Source: JANQMX01 sp965247175
GTDB lineage: Bacteria; Pseudomonadota; Alphaproteobacteria; Kiloniellales; DSM-21159
Length of the DNA stretch: 64,000 nt
NCBI GenBank assembly: GCA_965247175.1
Contig: OZ252006.1
Location: forward strand, 496,001 to 560,000
Direction of reading: 5' to 3'
This document shows positions 50,572 through 60,221 of the stretch, piece by piece. Below the pieces are notes generated by a model. The model was given only the letters and a program-made list of their open reading frames with translations. It ran no database searches and was not told the origin of the DNA. The position numbers and the translations under genes were made by a program. How positions within the stretch are numbered: position 1 is the first letter of the stretch; every line of letters starts with the position of its first letter.

Positions 50572-52704
50572 ATGTTCCTGTTCCCACGTCCCAATCAAAG
50601 AGCCCGCTCCACGAGGAAGCAGGGTGCACCTCTTCTGCATCGCTGTTTGGCCTGCGTGCTGGCGGCGGCGCTTGCCCTTGCAGCCGGCGTGGCGGTAGCG
50701 GCTGAGGAGCGGGCGTTCCTCTTGCAGCTTGATGAAGTGGAGGCAGGGGCGGCGCACCCGTCTTTTACCTTCCTTCCGCTGCAGTTGGCGCAGGCGACCG
50801 AGGGTGAGGACTTGACGCCGCTGTCGGGCGGCGAAGGGGCGCCATTCTATAAGATTGGCGTAGGCGATCGGCTACGAGTCGTCGTTTGGCGCTTTCCTGA
50901 TCTTTCGACATCGGCGACGGTCAGGCCGGATGGCTTCGTGTCTCTTCCTTTGGTCGAGGACTTGCGCGTCGTCGGCCTGACGCCGACCGAAGCAAGCGAG
51001 GCCGTGCAGGAACGCCTGGCCGAGTTCATCCAGGATCCCCTGGTCACCATCGTGGTGGACGAGCCGGTCGGCACCTTCGATCAGCAGATACGCGTGATCG
51101 GCAAAGCCGCCCAGCCGCGCGCCTTGCCGTGGCGCCGCGGCCTGAGCCTTGCCGATGTCATGATAGGCGTCGGCGGTCTGACCCCGGACGCCGACGGCAA
51201 CAGCGCGGTGCTTCTCCGGCAAGAAGGAGAAACGACCAGAGAGTTGCCGCTGCGCCTCGACGACCTGATAGATCGTGGCGACGTGACGGCCAACATCATG
51301 ATGCAGCCCGGTGATGTCATCGTCATTCCAGAAGGATTCTTCTCGGGGGACTGGACGGTCACCTATGGCGCCGTAAGCGACATCACCTTCACGGACAATC
51401 TTGACCTGGATCCGGATGGCGAAGAGGAGTCCGCCATCATTCTCCGTGCCGGGCCGAACATCACTGTTGCTGCCGATGCTGCCCGTATCCAAGGCGATCT
51501 TTCGGCGACGGTCTTCCTGGTGGAGGAGATTGCCGATTCCCCCGATACTCGGATCGACGCCGACATCGTCGGTACGGTGACCGCAGAGTTGGTCGAGGAG
51601 AGGTTCTTTGTCGATGCTTCGGCTGGCGTGAGTCAGGTGCAGACGGACAATGAGCGCGGTCAATCCGGCTCTGATGCCAATACCTCTGGTCAGGACTTCG
51701 TACAGGCTTACCGGGTTTCGCCCTACCTGCAGTCACGCCTAGGCAGCTTCGCGAGCAACGAGCTGCGCTACGAAGGGTCTGCTGTCTTCATCGACTCGGA
51801 CGATGCATCCAACACCATCACCCATACGCTCTCGTCCGAATTTGTCAGCGGGCCCGACTTCTCGTTCCTAGGGTGGGCGCTTAACAGCTCGATTTCCGAA
51901 GAGTTCGCGGACGATGACGAAGACATCTCGCGTCGCGAGACCAACCTGACGCTCTTCTATCCGCTACCGTTCGAGCGCAATCTGACGCTGGAAGGCTCGG
52001 TCGGCTATCGTATCCTCGAAAACGAGGGGGATGATGACGACGACATCGAAGGCATCACTTGGCGGACAGGATTCAGCTGGACCCCGAGCCCGCGGTTCAC
52101 GAGCACGGCCGGTGTTGGCAGCGATGCCGAGACTTTGGTTTTCGACGCCGACGTTCGTTACGAGCCGACACCGCGGCTGACCTTGGTCGCAAGCTATGTG
52201 GAAGACACCACGACGCAGCAGGATCGCATCGTGGCCAATCTCCCGACGACGGAACAGGGTATCGACAACTTCAACAACCAGCCGAACTCTTTCTCGATCG
52301 AAGACGGCGTAACGCGAACCCGAACGATCAGCGGAAGCGCCTCCTGGGAGAAGCGCAACGTGTCGACTTTCCTCGAGATCGCCTACGAGGAAGAGAGTGA
52401 AGATGTCAGTGATTTCGACAGCAGCGACGAGGAATCCTACATCCTCAACACCAACATCAGCGTGGGTCTGTCGCGGGACTTGACCTTCATCGGCGGTTTC
52501 CGAGGGGAATGGACGGAGCGCAGCGAATCCAGCACGAGCGACGACACCGAGGTTGAGATCTTTCCGCGAGTGAGCCTCGAGTATCAGCTGTCGAGCCGAA
52601 TCAACACCAATCTGACCTACACCTACTCGCGTCGCTTCTCCGACGACGAGGAAGACGAGTACACGGAAAACGCCATCACGATCGGCGGCAGTATCAGATT
52701 CTAG
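50572..52704 (+). CDS. Fused Wza-like polysaccharide exporter and outer-membrane beta-barrel protein
   Basis: The 710-residue protein has a signal peptide (LACVLAAALALAAGVAVA, cut near residue 43). A Poly_export domain follows: FYKIGVGDRLRVVVWR at 92-107, SATVRPDGFVSLPLV near 115, DPLVTIVV at 155-162. Then comes an SLBB domain, about 168-252 (QIRVIGKAAQPRALPW to IMMQPGDVIVIPEG). From about residue 260 to the end it is a beta-barrel: alternating strands, acidic loops (GDDDDDIEG, DFDSSDEES) and a C-terminal phenylalanine (GGSIRF). In other exosortase A loci the exporter and the barrel are separate genes (TIGR03027, TIGR03016). The Wza lipid-anchor cysteine is not seen. The stop overlaps the convergent gene's stop in CTAG. 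Confidence 0.9.
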   Translation: MFLFPRPNQRARSTRKQGAPLLHRCLACVLAAALALAAGVAVAAEERAFLLQLDEVEAGAAHPSFTFLPLQLAQATEGEDLTPLSGGEGAPFYKIGVGDRLRVVVWRFPDLSTSATVRPDGFVSLPLVEDLRVVGLTPTEASEAVQERLAEFIQDPLVTIVVDEPVGTFDQQIRVIGKAAQPRALPWRRGLSLADVMIGVGGLTPDADGNSAVLLRQEGETTRELPLRLDDLIDRGDVTANIMMQPGDVIVIPEGFFSGDWTVTYGAVSDITFTDNLDLDPDGEEESAIILRAGPNITVAADAARIQGDLSATVFLVEEIADSPDTRIDADIVGTVTAELVEERFFVDASAGVSQVQTDNERGQSGSDANTSGQDFVQAYRVSPYLQSRLGSFASNELRYEGSAVFIDSDDASNTITHTLSSEFVSGPDFSFLGWALNSSISEEFADDDEDISRRETNLTLFYPLPFERNLTLEGSVGYRILENEGDDDDDIEGITWRTGFSWTPSPRFTSTAGVGSDAETLVFDADVRYEPTPRLTLVASYVEDTTTQQDRIVANLPTTEQGIDNFNNQPNSFSIEDGVTRTRTISGSASWEKRNVSTFLEIAYEEESEDVSDFDSSDEESYILNTNISVGLSRDLTFIGGFRGEWTERSESSTSDDTEVEIFPRVSLEYQLSSRINTNLTYTYSRRFSDDEEDEYTENAITIGGSIRF

Positions 52705-53882
52705 CTGTGGCCGCCGTTGTGTTGAGCGGCTCGCCCAAAGACCGCAAGTTGCCCTGCGGCAACCTCATCCCAGCTAAAACGTTCGGCAAAGGCCCGGGTT
52801 TCCGCACGGGCGGGCGGGGCGGATAATAGCTCTCTCAGGGTCTTTGCGATGGCCTCGACGCTACGCTGTTCGATAATGCGACCCGCAGCCGCCTCGGTGA
52901 TGAGCTCCGGCGTTCCTGAAACAGGCGTCGCCGCCACGGGGGTGCCGCAGGCCATGCTCTCCAGCAGCACGTTGGCCCAGCCTTCCCGGCTCGATGCAAG
53001 AACAAGCGCATCGGCGGCGCTGTAGTAGCGCTTGAGCTCGGCCTGCGGAACCTGGCCAACCAGGCGTACCCGGTCCGTGAGGCCCAATTCCGCAATCAGG
53101 TTCTCAAGATCGCCCCGCAGCGGGCCGCTGCCAACGATCGCGAGGTGCAGGCCCGGAAGCTGCTGCATGGCACGAATGACGAGGTCGTGGCCTTTCAACG
53201 CAACGAGATTGCCGACACAGAGGAGCAATGGACCAGGAAGGCCGAGGGACTGACGGCAGGCTTCGCGATCCAGCGGCTGGAAGCGCGCAAGGTCGACGCC
53301 GTTGCGCAGCACGGTCACCTTCGTCTCAGGAACGCCGAGAGAAACCAGCCGCTCCTTTAGGGCTTGACTGACCGTGACCAGCTCGGCTGCCTGGCGGGCT
53401 GCCGCGAGGATCATGCCCCGTGGGCGGGGATAGTCCGGAATGACGTTGAGATCGGTTCCTCGGCCGGTGATGACCAGCGGCAGCTTCAGTCGCTTGGCCA
53501 GCATCGCGGCCGCAACGCCGTCCGGATAGAAGTAGTGCGCGTCGATCAGGTCGAAGTCCTGCTCGGCACAGAGCCGCGTCACCGTCTTAAGCGCGCCGCG
53601 ATACATCAGCCGCGGGGTTAGCGACATGCCGACCTTGGGAATGACGAAGTAGCGCGGATGCTCTATCTGCAGTCCGTCTTTCGCCTCCGAGGCGGGCGCT
53701 TGAGCAAATTTCGCATAGGCGCCGAAGCGAGAGGAGGAGAAGGGGAACCAGGGGACGGGTGCCACCACGTGGGCCTGCAGATCTGAGCGCTGCAAGGTCT
53801 GCCTCAGCCGCGTCTCGACGAACAGCCCCAAGTTCGGTTGCGCCGCGTTGGGAAAGAGGCTTGAGAACAGAAGGATCCTCAT
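52701..53882 (-). CDS. GT4-type glycosyltransferase
   Basis: This 393-residue protein opens RILLFSSLFPNAAQPNLGLFVETRLR, typical of exopolysaccharide GT4 enzymes. Marks include LPLVITGRGTDLNVIPDYPR near 135, VTVLRNGVDLARFQP near 190 and REGWANVLLESMACGTPVAATPV near 295, the GT4 EX7E glutamates. The start overlaps the stop of the gene upstream by four bases (ATGA). It is the last gene of the leftward core operon. Confidence 0.9.
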   Translation of the reverse strand: MRILLFSSLFPNAAQPNLGLFVETRLRQTLQRSDLQAHVVAPVPWFPFSSSRFGAYAKFAQAPASEAKDGLQIEHPRYFVIPKVGMSLTPRLMYRGALKTVTRLCAEQDFDLIDAHYFYPDGVAAAMLAKRLKLPLVITGRGTDLNVIPDYPRPRGMILAAARQAAELVTVSQALKERLVSLGVPETKVTVLRNGVDLARFQPLDREACRQSLGLPGPLLLCVGNLVALKGHDLVIRAMQQLPGLHLAIVGSGPLRGDLENLIAELGLTDRVRLVGQVPQAELKRYYSAADALVLASSREGWANVLLESMACGTPVAATPVSGTPELITEAAAGRIIEQRSVEAIAKTLRELLSAPPARAETRAFAERFSWDEVAAGQLAVFGRAAQHNGGHS

Positions 53883-55054
53883 TCCGTTCTCGGGATCTTC
53901 TGCGGCAGCGCCTCGCCGAGAAACAGCGCTTTGTAAGCCGCGACCATGTCCTCGAGATCGTAGTTGCTTTCCGCCTGGCGGCGGTTGGCCGCGCCGAGCG
54001 TGCGGCGCAGCGCAGCATCCTTGAGCAGGCGATCGAGCGAGCTGGTCAGGGCCGCTTCATCATCCCGCGACGCCACCAGGGCGCGGTTCTCCGGAGAGAG
54101 AATGCGTGCCACATCGCCGACGTCGACGGCGGCTACGGAACAGGCCGAGGCCATGGCTTGCAGCAGGGCGTTGGGCATCTGTTCGGTGTCGGAGGTCAGG
54201 GAGAAGACGTCCAACAGCGGCATGAAGGCCGCGACATCCTCCACGTGGCCCAGAAACCGGGTCTGCTCGGTTATGCCAAGTTCACGGGCCAGTGCTTCGA
54301 GCTTGGGCCGTTCGACACCGTCGCCGGCGATGACCAAGGTGCAGCGGCCTGCGCGGAGCAGGGGAGCTGCGGCCCGCAGCAGGCGATCGAGGGCCTTCTC
54401 CTTGCGCAGTGGCGAGACGGTACCGACTAGCGGGCGCGGCACATCTGCGAGGTCCGTCAGCATCTCGGGCTTCGCCGCATCGGGGCGGTAGCGCGCAAGG
54501 TTCACGCCGTTGGGCAGCAGCAGGATCTTCTTGGGGTTGACCCGCCACTGCTCGCTGGCAATGCGCACAAGAAGATGGGAGGGCACAACGAGGCGCTCGC
54601 TGCCTCCCAGCGCTAGCCGCCGGAACAGATTGCGCCGCGGCAGTTGGCGATCGGCTTCCTCGGGCCCGAAGCCGCTTTCGAAGTGAATGTGCCGCAGCCC
54701 GCGTAGCAATCGACTGCTGAGCGCCCATTCAATGGCGCCCCAATTATAGGTCAGCAGCAGGTCAGGTTCGGCGGCCCTCAGCCAACGTGCAACGGCCGGC
54801 AGGAGGCCGGGAAGGCGGCCTGTCGGCGGCGCGGGAAAGTCGTAGTCGATCCCTTCGGCGATGCGTGACTTGGCATCGATCTCACCGTTGAGGGACAGGA
54901 TGCTGTGGCGATAGGGCCCGTCCAGGCGGGAAATCACGTCAGCGATACGGATAGGCACACCGCCATAGGCAAATGTCGGGAAGACATGGACGAAGTGGCG
55001 TGGCCGTTGGGGCGCTGCCGCGGCCGCCTGTGCCGGCGCCTCTGCTAGTGCCAT
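53879..55054 (-). CDS. Sugar transferase, PEP-CTERM/EpsH1 system-associated (stp2-like)
   Basis: The 391-residue GT4 enzyme matches TIGR03088. It has VHVFPTFAYGGVPIRIADV near residue 27, FESGFGPEEAD near 125, LPNGVNLARYRPD near 180 and FSLTSDTEQMPNALLQAMASAC near 290. The N-terminus is alanine-rich and disordered. It overlaps the next glycosyltransferase by four bases and starts 32 bases after the initiating transferase stops. It probably adds an early sugar of the repeat unit. Confidence 0.92.
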   Translation of the reverse strand: MALAEAPAQAAAAAPQRPRHFVHVFPTFAYGGVPIRIADVISRLDGPYRHSILSLNGEIDAKSRIAEGIDYDFPAPPTGRLPGLLPAVARWLRAAEPDLLLTYNWGAIEWALSSRLLRGLRHIHFESGFGPEEADRQLPRRNLFRRLALGGSERLVVPSHLLVRIASEQWRVNPKKILLLPNGVNLARYRPDAAKPEMLTDLADVPRPLVGTVSPLRKEKALDRLLRAAAPLLRAGRCTLVIAGDGVERPKLEALARELGITEQTRFLGHVEDVAAFMPLLDVFSLTSDTEQMPNALLQAMASACSVAAVDVGDVARILSPENRALVASRDDEAALTSSLDRLLKDAALRRTLGAANRRQAESNYDLEDMVAAYKALFLGEALPQKIPRTE

Positions 55055-55086
55055 GTCCGCTTGACGCCCGGGGTGCGCACCGGCGA

Positions 55087-56466
55087 CTACCTTGCTCCCT
55101 GGAAGAAGACGACCACCCGCAGTGTCTGGATGATGATCAGCAAGTCGAGGATGATGTTCACGTTGCGAATGTAATAGAGATCGTACTCGAGCTTTCTGCG
55201 CGCGTCTTCCGCTGAGGCCCCGTAGGAGAAATTGAGCTGGGCCCAGCCGGTGATACCTGGCTTCACCCGGTGCCGGTCGTTGTAGAAGGGGATCGAGCTC
55301 GCCAGTTGTTCGACGAAGAACGGCCGTTCAGGGCGCGGGCCGACGAAACTCATGTCGCCGTAGAGCACGTTCAAGATCTGTGGTAGCTCATCGATGCGTG
55401 TCTTGCGCATGAAATTGCCGAGAAAGGTGACACGCGGGTCGTTCTGGCCTGCCCAGCGGGGGACGCCGTCTCGCTCCGCGTCTGACCGCATGGAACGAAA
55501 CTTGATCAGCATGTAGGGCCGCCCGTTTAGGCCGACCCGCTCCTGCCGATAGAAGACGGCGCCGCCGCCCTCGATGGCAATGGCCAAGGCGGCGGCAATG
55601 AAGATCGGCGACAAGAGGATCAGGCCGAGCAGGCTGACGATGATATCGAAGCCGCGCTTGATGCCGCGCTGCATGCTGCTGAGGCCGAAGCCGCTGGAGT
55701 AGAGGAACCAGCTCGGTCGGACGGCCTGCAGATCGACACGCCCCGTGACGCGTTCCGAGAAGGTCTGATAGTCAGAAATGCGAATGCCCCGAAAGCGCGC
55801 CTCGATGAGCTCGTCGAGCGGCAGGTTGCCGCGACGGTCCTGGACCGCCACGACGATCTCGTCGATTTCGGTGTTTCGCAGGAAGTCCTTCACTTCGCCC
55901 GGCGAGGTGAGGACCGGGCTTGCATGGACCTTCACGTCCTCCTCGCCGCACTTCAGGTAGCCGACGATGGCAAAACGACGGATGACGCTGCCATGCTCCA
56001 GCTCATGCAGGCGGCTGGCCGGGTCGCCGACACCCAAAACGAGGATCCGGTGCTTGAGCCAGCCGTCTTCGGCAAGATGCAGGAAGACATTGCGGATGGT
56101 CAGGATGATGGGGGCGGAGACGACGGTGGCGCCGGCAAACGCCCAGGCGGACACGGTCGGCGTCAGCAGTACGTAGCCGAGCACCAGGAAGGCGAGGCAG
56201 GACACGAAATAGGCGGCAGCGGCGCGCACCAGGACTTCGGCGAAGCCGGAGGCGAACTCCCAATTGTAGAAGCCGAATGCAAAAAGTGAGGTGACGAAGA
56301 TCAGCGCCGCCGAGCAGGAGCGATAGATGATGGTCTGTTCGTCGCCGGCAAAGGTCAGCCCGCCGTTGCGCACCAGCATCTCCGCCATGCAGATGATGGT
56401 GATGAGGATCGCGGCTTCCAAAGCGGCGAGAAAAACAAACGGGAGCTTGTGGGAGGTCCGAAGCAT
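55087..56466 (-). CDS. Undecaprenyl-phosphate sugar phosphotransferase initiating exopolysaccharide synthesis
   Basis: The polyprenyl-phosphate hexose-1-phosphate transferase would start the repeat unit on undecaprenyl phosphate. About 459 residues, with four N-terminal helices (FVFLAALEAAILITIICMAEM first), a CoA-binding-like fold in the middle (RILVLGVGDPASRL), another helix (IIVSLLGLILLSPIFIAAAL) and the catalytic C-terminal domain: FYRQERVGLNGRPYMLIKFRSM, then FMRKTRIDELPQILNVL and MSFVGPRPERP. It matches TIGR03013. The ATG at 56466 begins just before the first helix; an upstream TTG at 56529 would add 21 basic residues. Confidence 0.93.
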   Translation of the reverse strand: MLRTSHKLPFVFLAALEAAILITIICMAEMLVRNGGLTFAGDEQTIIYRSCSAALIFVTSLFAFGFYNWEFASGFAEVLVRAAAAYFVSCLAFLVLGYVLLTPTVSAWAFAGATVVSAPIILTIRNVFLHLAEDGWLKHRILVLGVGDPASRLHELEHGSVIRRFAIVGYLKCGEEDVKVHASPVLTSPGEVKDFLRNTEIDEIVVAVQDRRGNLPLDELIEARFRGIRISDYQTFSERVTGRVDLQAVRPSWFLYSSGFGLSSMQRGIKRGFDIIVSLLGLILLSPIFIAAALAIAIEGGGAVFYRQERVGLNGRPYMLIKFRSMRSDAERDGVPRWAGQNDPRVTFLGNFMRKTRIDELPQILNVLYGDMSFVGPRPERPFFVEQLASSIPFYNDRHRVKPGITGWAQLNFSYGASAEDARRKLEYDLYYIRNVNIILDLLIIIQTLRVVVFFQGAR

Positions 56467-56605
56467 GAAGGGTCGTTGCCGTCGCCGTAAGCCTGTTCCT
56501 GGTTCGCCGCCATCGTTTGCCGACGGCAAGCCCCACCGGCATAGCCGGCAAAGCCTTCGATTACCTCTAAAATCTGTGCAATTTATGCGAAAAAGGGCTT
56601 AACGA

Positions 56606-58516
56606 CTAAGCGGCCTGGGCTGCCTGCTGCTGATGACGCTTCAAGAAGCCGTCGAACATCAGGAGCGCCCAAATCGTTGGACCGTGCTCTCGGATACCGC
56701 TTTGGTGCTGATCGACCAAGCGGGAAATCTCTGCCATGTCGAAATAGCCCGTATCCGCCAGTGCCCCCTCGCTGATGATGCGCTTCACGCGGTCGCGCAA
56801 CTCGTTGCGGAACCAGTGGGACAGCGGCACGGCAAAGCCCTGTTTCGGCCGATAGAGAATGTCGTCCGGCACCATAGGTTCCAGGGCCTTCTTGAAGATA
56901 TACTTGCCTTCTCGGCCACGCAGCTTCCAGCTCGGCGGCAGGCCGTTGGCCCACTCGACGAACTTGTGGTCGAGCAGCGGTACGCGTACCTCAAGCGAGT
57001 GCGCCATGCTGGCCCGGTCCACCTTGGTCAGGATATCGCCGGGCAGGTAGGTCTTCATGTCGACATACTGGGCCTTGCTCAGGTGATGGTCCGTGGGTGC
57101 CTCGTCCATCAGCGACTGGATCAGGCTTTCGGCCTGGTAACCCTGCAGCTCCCGGCGCAGCCGTTGCGAGTAGAGGCGCATGCGCGGCGCGGACGGCAGA
57201 ATCGAGAGGCTGTAGAAGTAGCCGTCGGCACTGCTGCGACCGAGGGCTTGCAGCGTCGCCTTGGCCCGGAGCGGCTTTGGCGCCCAGTCCAGCTTGGGAT
57301 AGAGCGCGCCTAGCGTGTTGAACAGCGGCCCCCGAAGGCTCTGGGACATGCGTTGACGCACCAGCTCTTCGTAGTGGTACCAGCGGTAGCGGCGGTAACC
57401 GGCGAAGACCTCGTCGCCGCCGTCGCCGGAGAGAGCCACGGTGACGTTCTCGCGGGCAATCTGGCAGACGCGATAGGTCGGCATGGCCGAGCTGTCTGCA
57501 TAGGGCTCGTCGTAGACATCGATCAGCTGATCGATCAGATCGAAGTCGTCGGGTGCGACCTGCCGGGTATGGTGGCGCGTCCCGTACTGCTTCGCGACCT
57601 GTGAGGCAAAGCGCGACTCGTCGTAGTCGGACTGGCCGAAGGAGATCGAGCAGGTGTCGACCGGGTCGTCCAGACAGTCGGCCATGGCCGCGACCACGCC
57701 GCTTGAGTCAACACCGCCCGACAGGAAGGCGCCCAAAGGCACGTCCGCGATCAGGCGGATGGACACGGCTTCCTGCATGCGTTCCCGCAGTTCCTCGCAC
57801 ACATCGGCCTCGGAACCGGGGACCTGGGCATCGAAGCTCGGCTGCCAATAGCACTGCGGTTTCGGGAAGGGCTGGCCCCGGCGGACCTTGAGGAAGTAGC
57901 CCGGCTCGAGCTTGCGGACCTGCTTGAAGATACACCGCGGGTCGGGAATGTAGCCGAAGGCGAAGTAGTCTTCGATCGCCTGCGGATCGATATCTCGCGA
58001 AAGCTGCGGGTGCACCATGAGCGACTTGAGCTCGGAGCCGAAAATCAGCGTGTCATTGGGCAGCAAGGCATAGTGCAGCGGCTTGATGCCCAGCCTGTCG
58101 CGGGCAAGGAACAGCGTCTCTTGATTGCTGTCCCAAAGGGCGAAGGCAAACATGCCGCGGAAGCGCGAGAGGCAATCGACGCCCCACTCCTCCCAGGCGT
58201 GCACCACGACCTCGGTGTCGCAGCGGGTTCTGAACTGATGGCCCAAGGCCTCCAGCTCGCGGGACAGCTCTTGGAAGTTATAGATCTCGCCGTTGTAGAC
58301 GACGACGACGCTATGGTCTTCGTTGAACAGCGGCTGCTGACCGGATGACAGATCGATGATCGACAGGCGGCGATGGCCAAGGCCCACGCCCGGCGCGCGA
58401 TAGAGGCCGCCGGCGTCCGGGCCGCGATGGTGCTGGCTTTCGTTCATGCGGGAGAGCAAGGCTTCGTCGATCTCGCTCCGTCCACGCAGGTCAAACAGTC
58501 CGGTCAGGCCACACAT
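56606..58516 (-). CDS. Exosortase A-associated amidotransferase, glutamine-hydrolysing AsnB type
   Basis: The 636-residue protein is a full AsnB-type amidotransferase: residue 2 is the catalytic cysteine (MCGLTGLFD), HRGPDAGG and YNGEIYNFQEL follow, the ATP loop is AFLSGGVDSSGV and the synthetase core includes SGDGGDEVFAGYRRYRW. It matches the exosortase family TIGR03108. It is the only one of three AsnB homologues in the window that keeps the cysteine. It starts three bases after the exosortase stop. It likely amidates a uronic acid of the polymer or an amino acid, by analogy, but the substrate is unproven. Confidence 0.94.
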   Translation of the reverse strand: MCGLTGLFDLRGRSEIDEALLSRMNESQHHRGPDAGGLYRAPGVGLGHRRLSIIDLSSGQQPLFNEDHSVVVVYNGEIYNFQELSRELEALGHQFRTRCDTEVVVHAWEEWGVDCLSRFRGMFAFALWDSNQETLFLARDRLGIKPLHYALLPNDTLIFGSELKSLMVHPQLSRDIDPQAIEDYFAFGYIPDPRCIFKQVRKLEPGYFLKVRRGQPFPKPQCYWQPSFDAQVPGSEADVCEELRERMQEAVSIRLIADVPLGAFLSGGVDSSGVVAAMADCLDDPVDTCSISFGQSDYDESRFASQVAKQYGTRHHTRQVAPDDFDLIDQLIDVYDEPYADSSAMPTYRVCQIARENVTVALSGDGGDEVFAGYRRYRWYHYEELVRQRMSQSLRGPLFNTLGALYPKLDWAPKPLRAKATLQALGRSSADGYFYSLSILPSAPRMRLYSQRLRRELQGYQAESLIQSLMDEAPTDHHLSKAQYVDMKTYLPGDILTKVDRASMAHSLEVRVPLLDHKFVEWANGLPPSWKLRGREGKYIFKKALEPMVPDDILYRPKQGFAVPLSHWFRNELRDRVKRIISEGALADTGYFDMAEISRLVDQHQSGIREHGPTIWALLMFDGFLKRHQQQAAQAA

Positions 58517-58519
58517 GGC

Positions 58520-60175
58520 TCAGTTCCCTTTGTCGGCAAGGCGCTGGGTCGTTCGCTCGCGAGCGGCGAAATCCGCCAGGGTTTGGTCCAAGGCGTCTCC
58601 CATTCGCAGCTCCGATAAGAAGGTTGATAGGCGTTCGCTGGCTTCGGCGACCGTGTCGTCGCCGATTGGGGTGGAAACGGCGATCACCGAAGCCGGAGAA
58701 TAGCCGTTCAGCAGCTTGGCCTTGATCTTCAGGAGCTTGGCGAAGCGGGGATCGGCGGTTTGTTCGCCATCGATCCGGTAGAAGTACCATATCAGGCGCT
58801 CATGCTGGCCGCGCTTGATCTTCAGCGAGACCAGCGCCTGTTGCTGATCCTCGAAAAGGGCGCTGCCTCTGGCGACACCGACGATGTCCCATGGCCTGCC
58901 GCCGGTCATGTGGTTCTTGTAGTTGATGAGCTCCGCCTCGGGACGCTCCCAGGCATAGCTGGCGACGTAGAGGTCGACAGGGCCATCGGCGTTCTCGAAG
59001 CGCGTCAGCATCGAAGCGTCGGCATAGGGATAGATTCCGCTCCAGTCGCTGGCGTCCGCGCTGGCTTGCTGCCAGGTCCGGCCGACCTCGGGCAGCGGTA
59101 TCTCCAGCGACGCGACGGGCGCCGTCGGGGGCCCGGACACCGCATTGGAAACGGGAACCATGACCGCGAGCAGGAGTCCTGCGGCCAAGGGCGCGGCGCG
59201 GCGCGCCGGGCTTCGGTGGGGAAGCGCCGGCTCGGGCTGCTGCTCGGGAAGGGGGGCCGGCGGTTCGCGGAAGCGAAAGGCGATTGCGATCAGCAGCAAG
59301 GTCACCACGGCAAAGAAGACCCAGCCGTAGAGGATGTGATCGACACCGACCGCGATCTCGAAATCGCTGACGTAGGCGACCGTCAGGATGAGGTAGGCGC
59401 GAATGACGTTGGCGATGATGGGAATGACCAGCGAGAGCACCAAGATCAGCGCCTTGCGCCAGCGGCTGACGAATAGCAGGTCTTGCACCAGCAAGCCGAG
59501 CGCGAAGGTGGCGATCAGGTAGCGAACGCCCGAGCAGGCCTCGGCGACGAGGAAGCTGCCGCCGGGAATATCGATGTAGAGCCCGTCGATAAACACGGGT
59601 ATCCCGGAGGCACGGGCGAGCATGACCGTGTAATCGGCGGTCAGATCCTGCAGCGGCAGGATGGCGAACTCGCCGAAGGGAACCATCAGGAAGAGATAGA
59701 GGGCGGGAAAGAGCATCGCCTTGTAGCAGCGCCAGCCGAGGGCGGCGAGGATGACGCCTTGCAGCATCACGACGAAGGCGAAGTGGGCGACCAGTTGAAC
59801 GCCGGCCGCATCGCCCAGCCACCAAGCGGCCGCGCCGAGGCCGATCACCCCCAAGCCGAGCCAGCTGCCTTCGGGAGTCTTGTCCAACTGCCGCGGATAG
59901 CGCAGCCAAGCCAGGTAGCAGGCGATGGGGAGAATCAGGAAGCCATGGTTGAAGGTCTCGGACCCTCCCCAGACCTCGACCATGGAGAGGGCAGTGTTCC
60001 AGTAGGCTAGCGTGACGACCGCTGCGCCAAGCGCAATCTGCCAAGCCACCAGCCGCCAAGCCCCGGGGGTGCTCAGCTTTCCTGATGATGATGGCGTGTC
60101 GCCGGTCGCGATGCGCTCGACAGGTTCCGACTGCTGAGCTTGCGCGGCGGGGCCGTGTTCCGACTGCGTGACCAC
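58520..60175 (-). CDS. xrtA: Exosortase A fused to an EpsI domain
   Basis: Exosortase A is a membrane transpeptidase that recognises PEP-CTERM tails. The N-terminal half has about eight helices with the catalytic cysteine C214 in AEACSGVRY, the arginine R259 in NVIRA and the histidine H280 in VDHILYGW. R218 is also conserved. A linker, rich in P and E, follows about residue 305, then a C-terminal EpsI-type domain (about 330-540, DLYVASYAWERPEAELINYKN). In this family the fusion is common. It starts at GTG 60175. The gene is within the core operon, 110 bases after FemAB, with an inverted repeat between. No PEP-CTERM substrate is visible in the window. Confidence 0.95.
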   Translation of the reverse strand: MVTQSEHGPAAQAQQSEPVERIATGDTPSSSGKLSTPGAWRLVAWQIALGAAVVTLAYWNTALSMVEVWGGSETFNHGFLILPIACYLAWLRYPRQLDKTPEGSWLGLGVIGLGAAAWWLGDAAGVQLVAHFAFVVMLQGVILAALGWRCYKAMLFPALYLFLMVPFGEFAILPLQDLTADYTVMLARASGIPVFIDGLYIDIPGGSFLVAEACSGVRYLIATFALGLLVQDLLFVSRWRKALILVLSLVIPIIANVIRAYLILTVAYVSDFEIAVGVDHILYGWVFFAVVTLLLIAIAFRFREPPAPLPEQQPEPALPHRSPARRAAPLAAGLLLAVMVPVSNAVSGPPTAPVASLEIPLPEVGRTWQQASADASDWSGIYPYADASMLTRFENADGPVDLYVASYAWERPEAELINYKNHMTGGRPWDIVGVARGSALFEDQQQALVSLKIKRGQHERLIWYFYRIDGEQTADPRFAKLLKIKAKLLNGYSPASVIAVSTPIGDDTVAEASERLSTFLSELRMGDALDQTLADFAARERTTQRLADKGN

Positions 60176-60221
60176 CCCAACTCTCCCGCTTTCGCTGCGC
60201 CCGAGCCAGCTTTCTGGTTCA

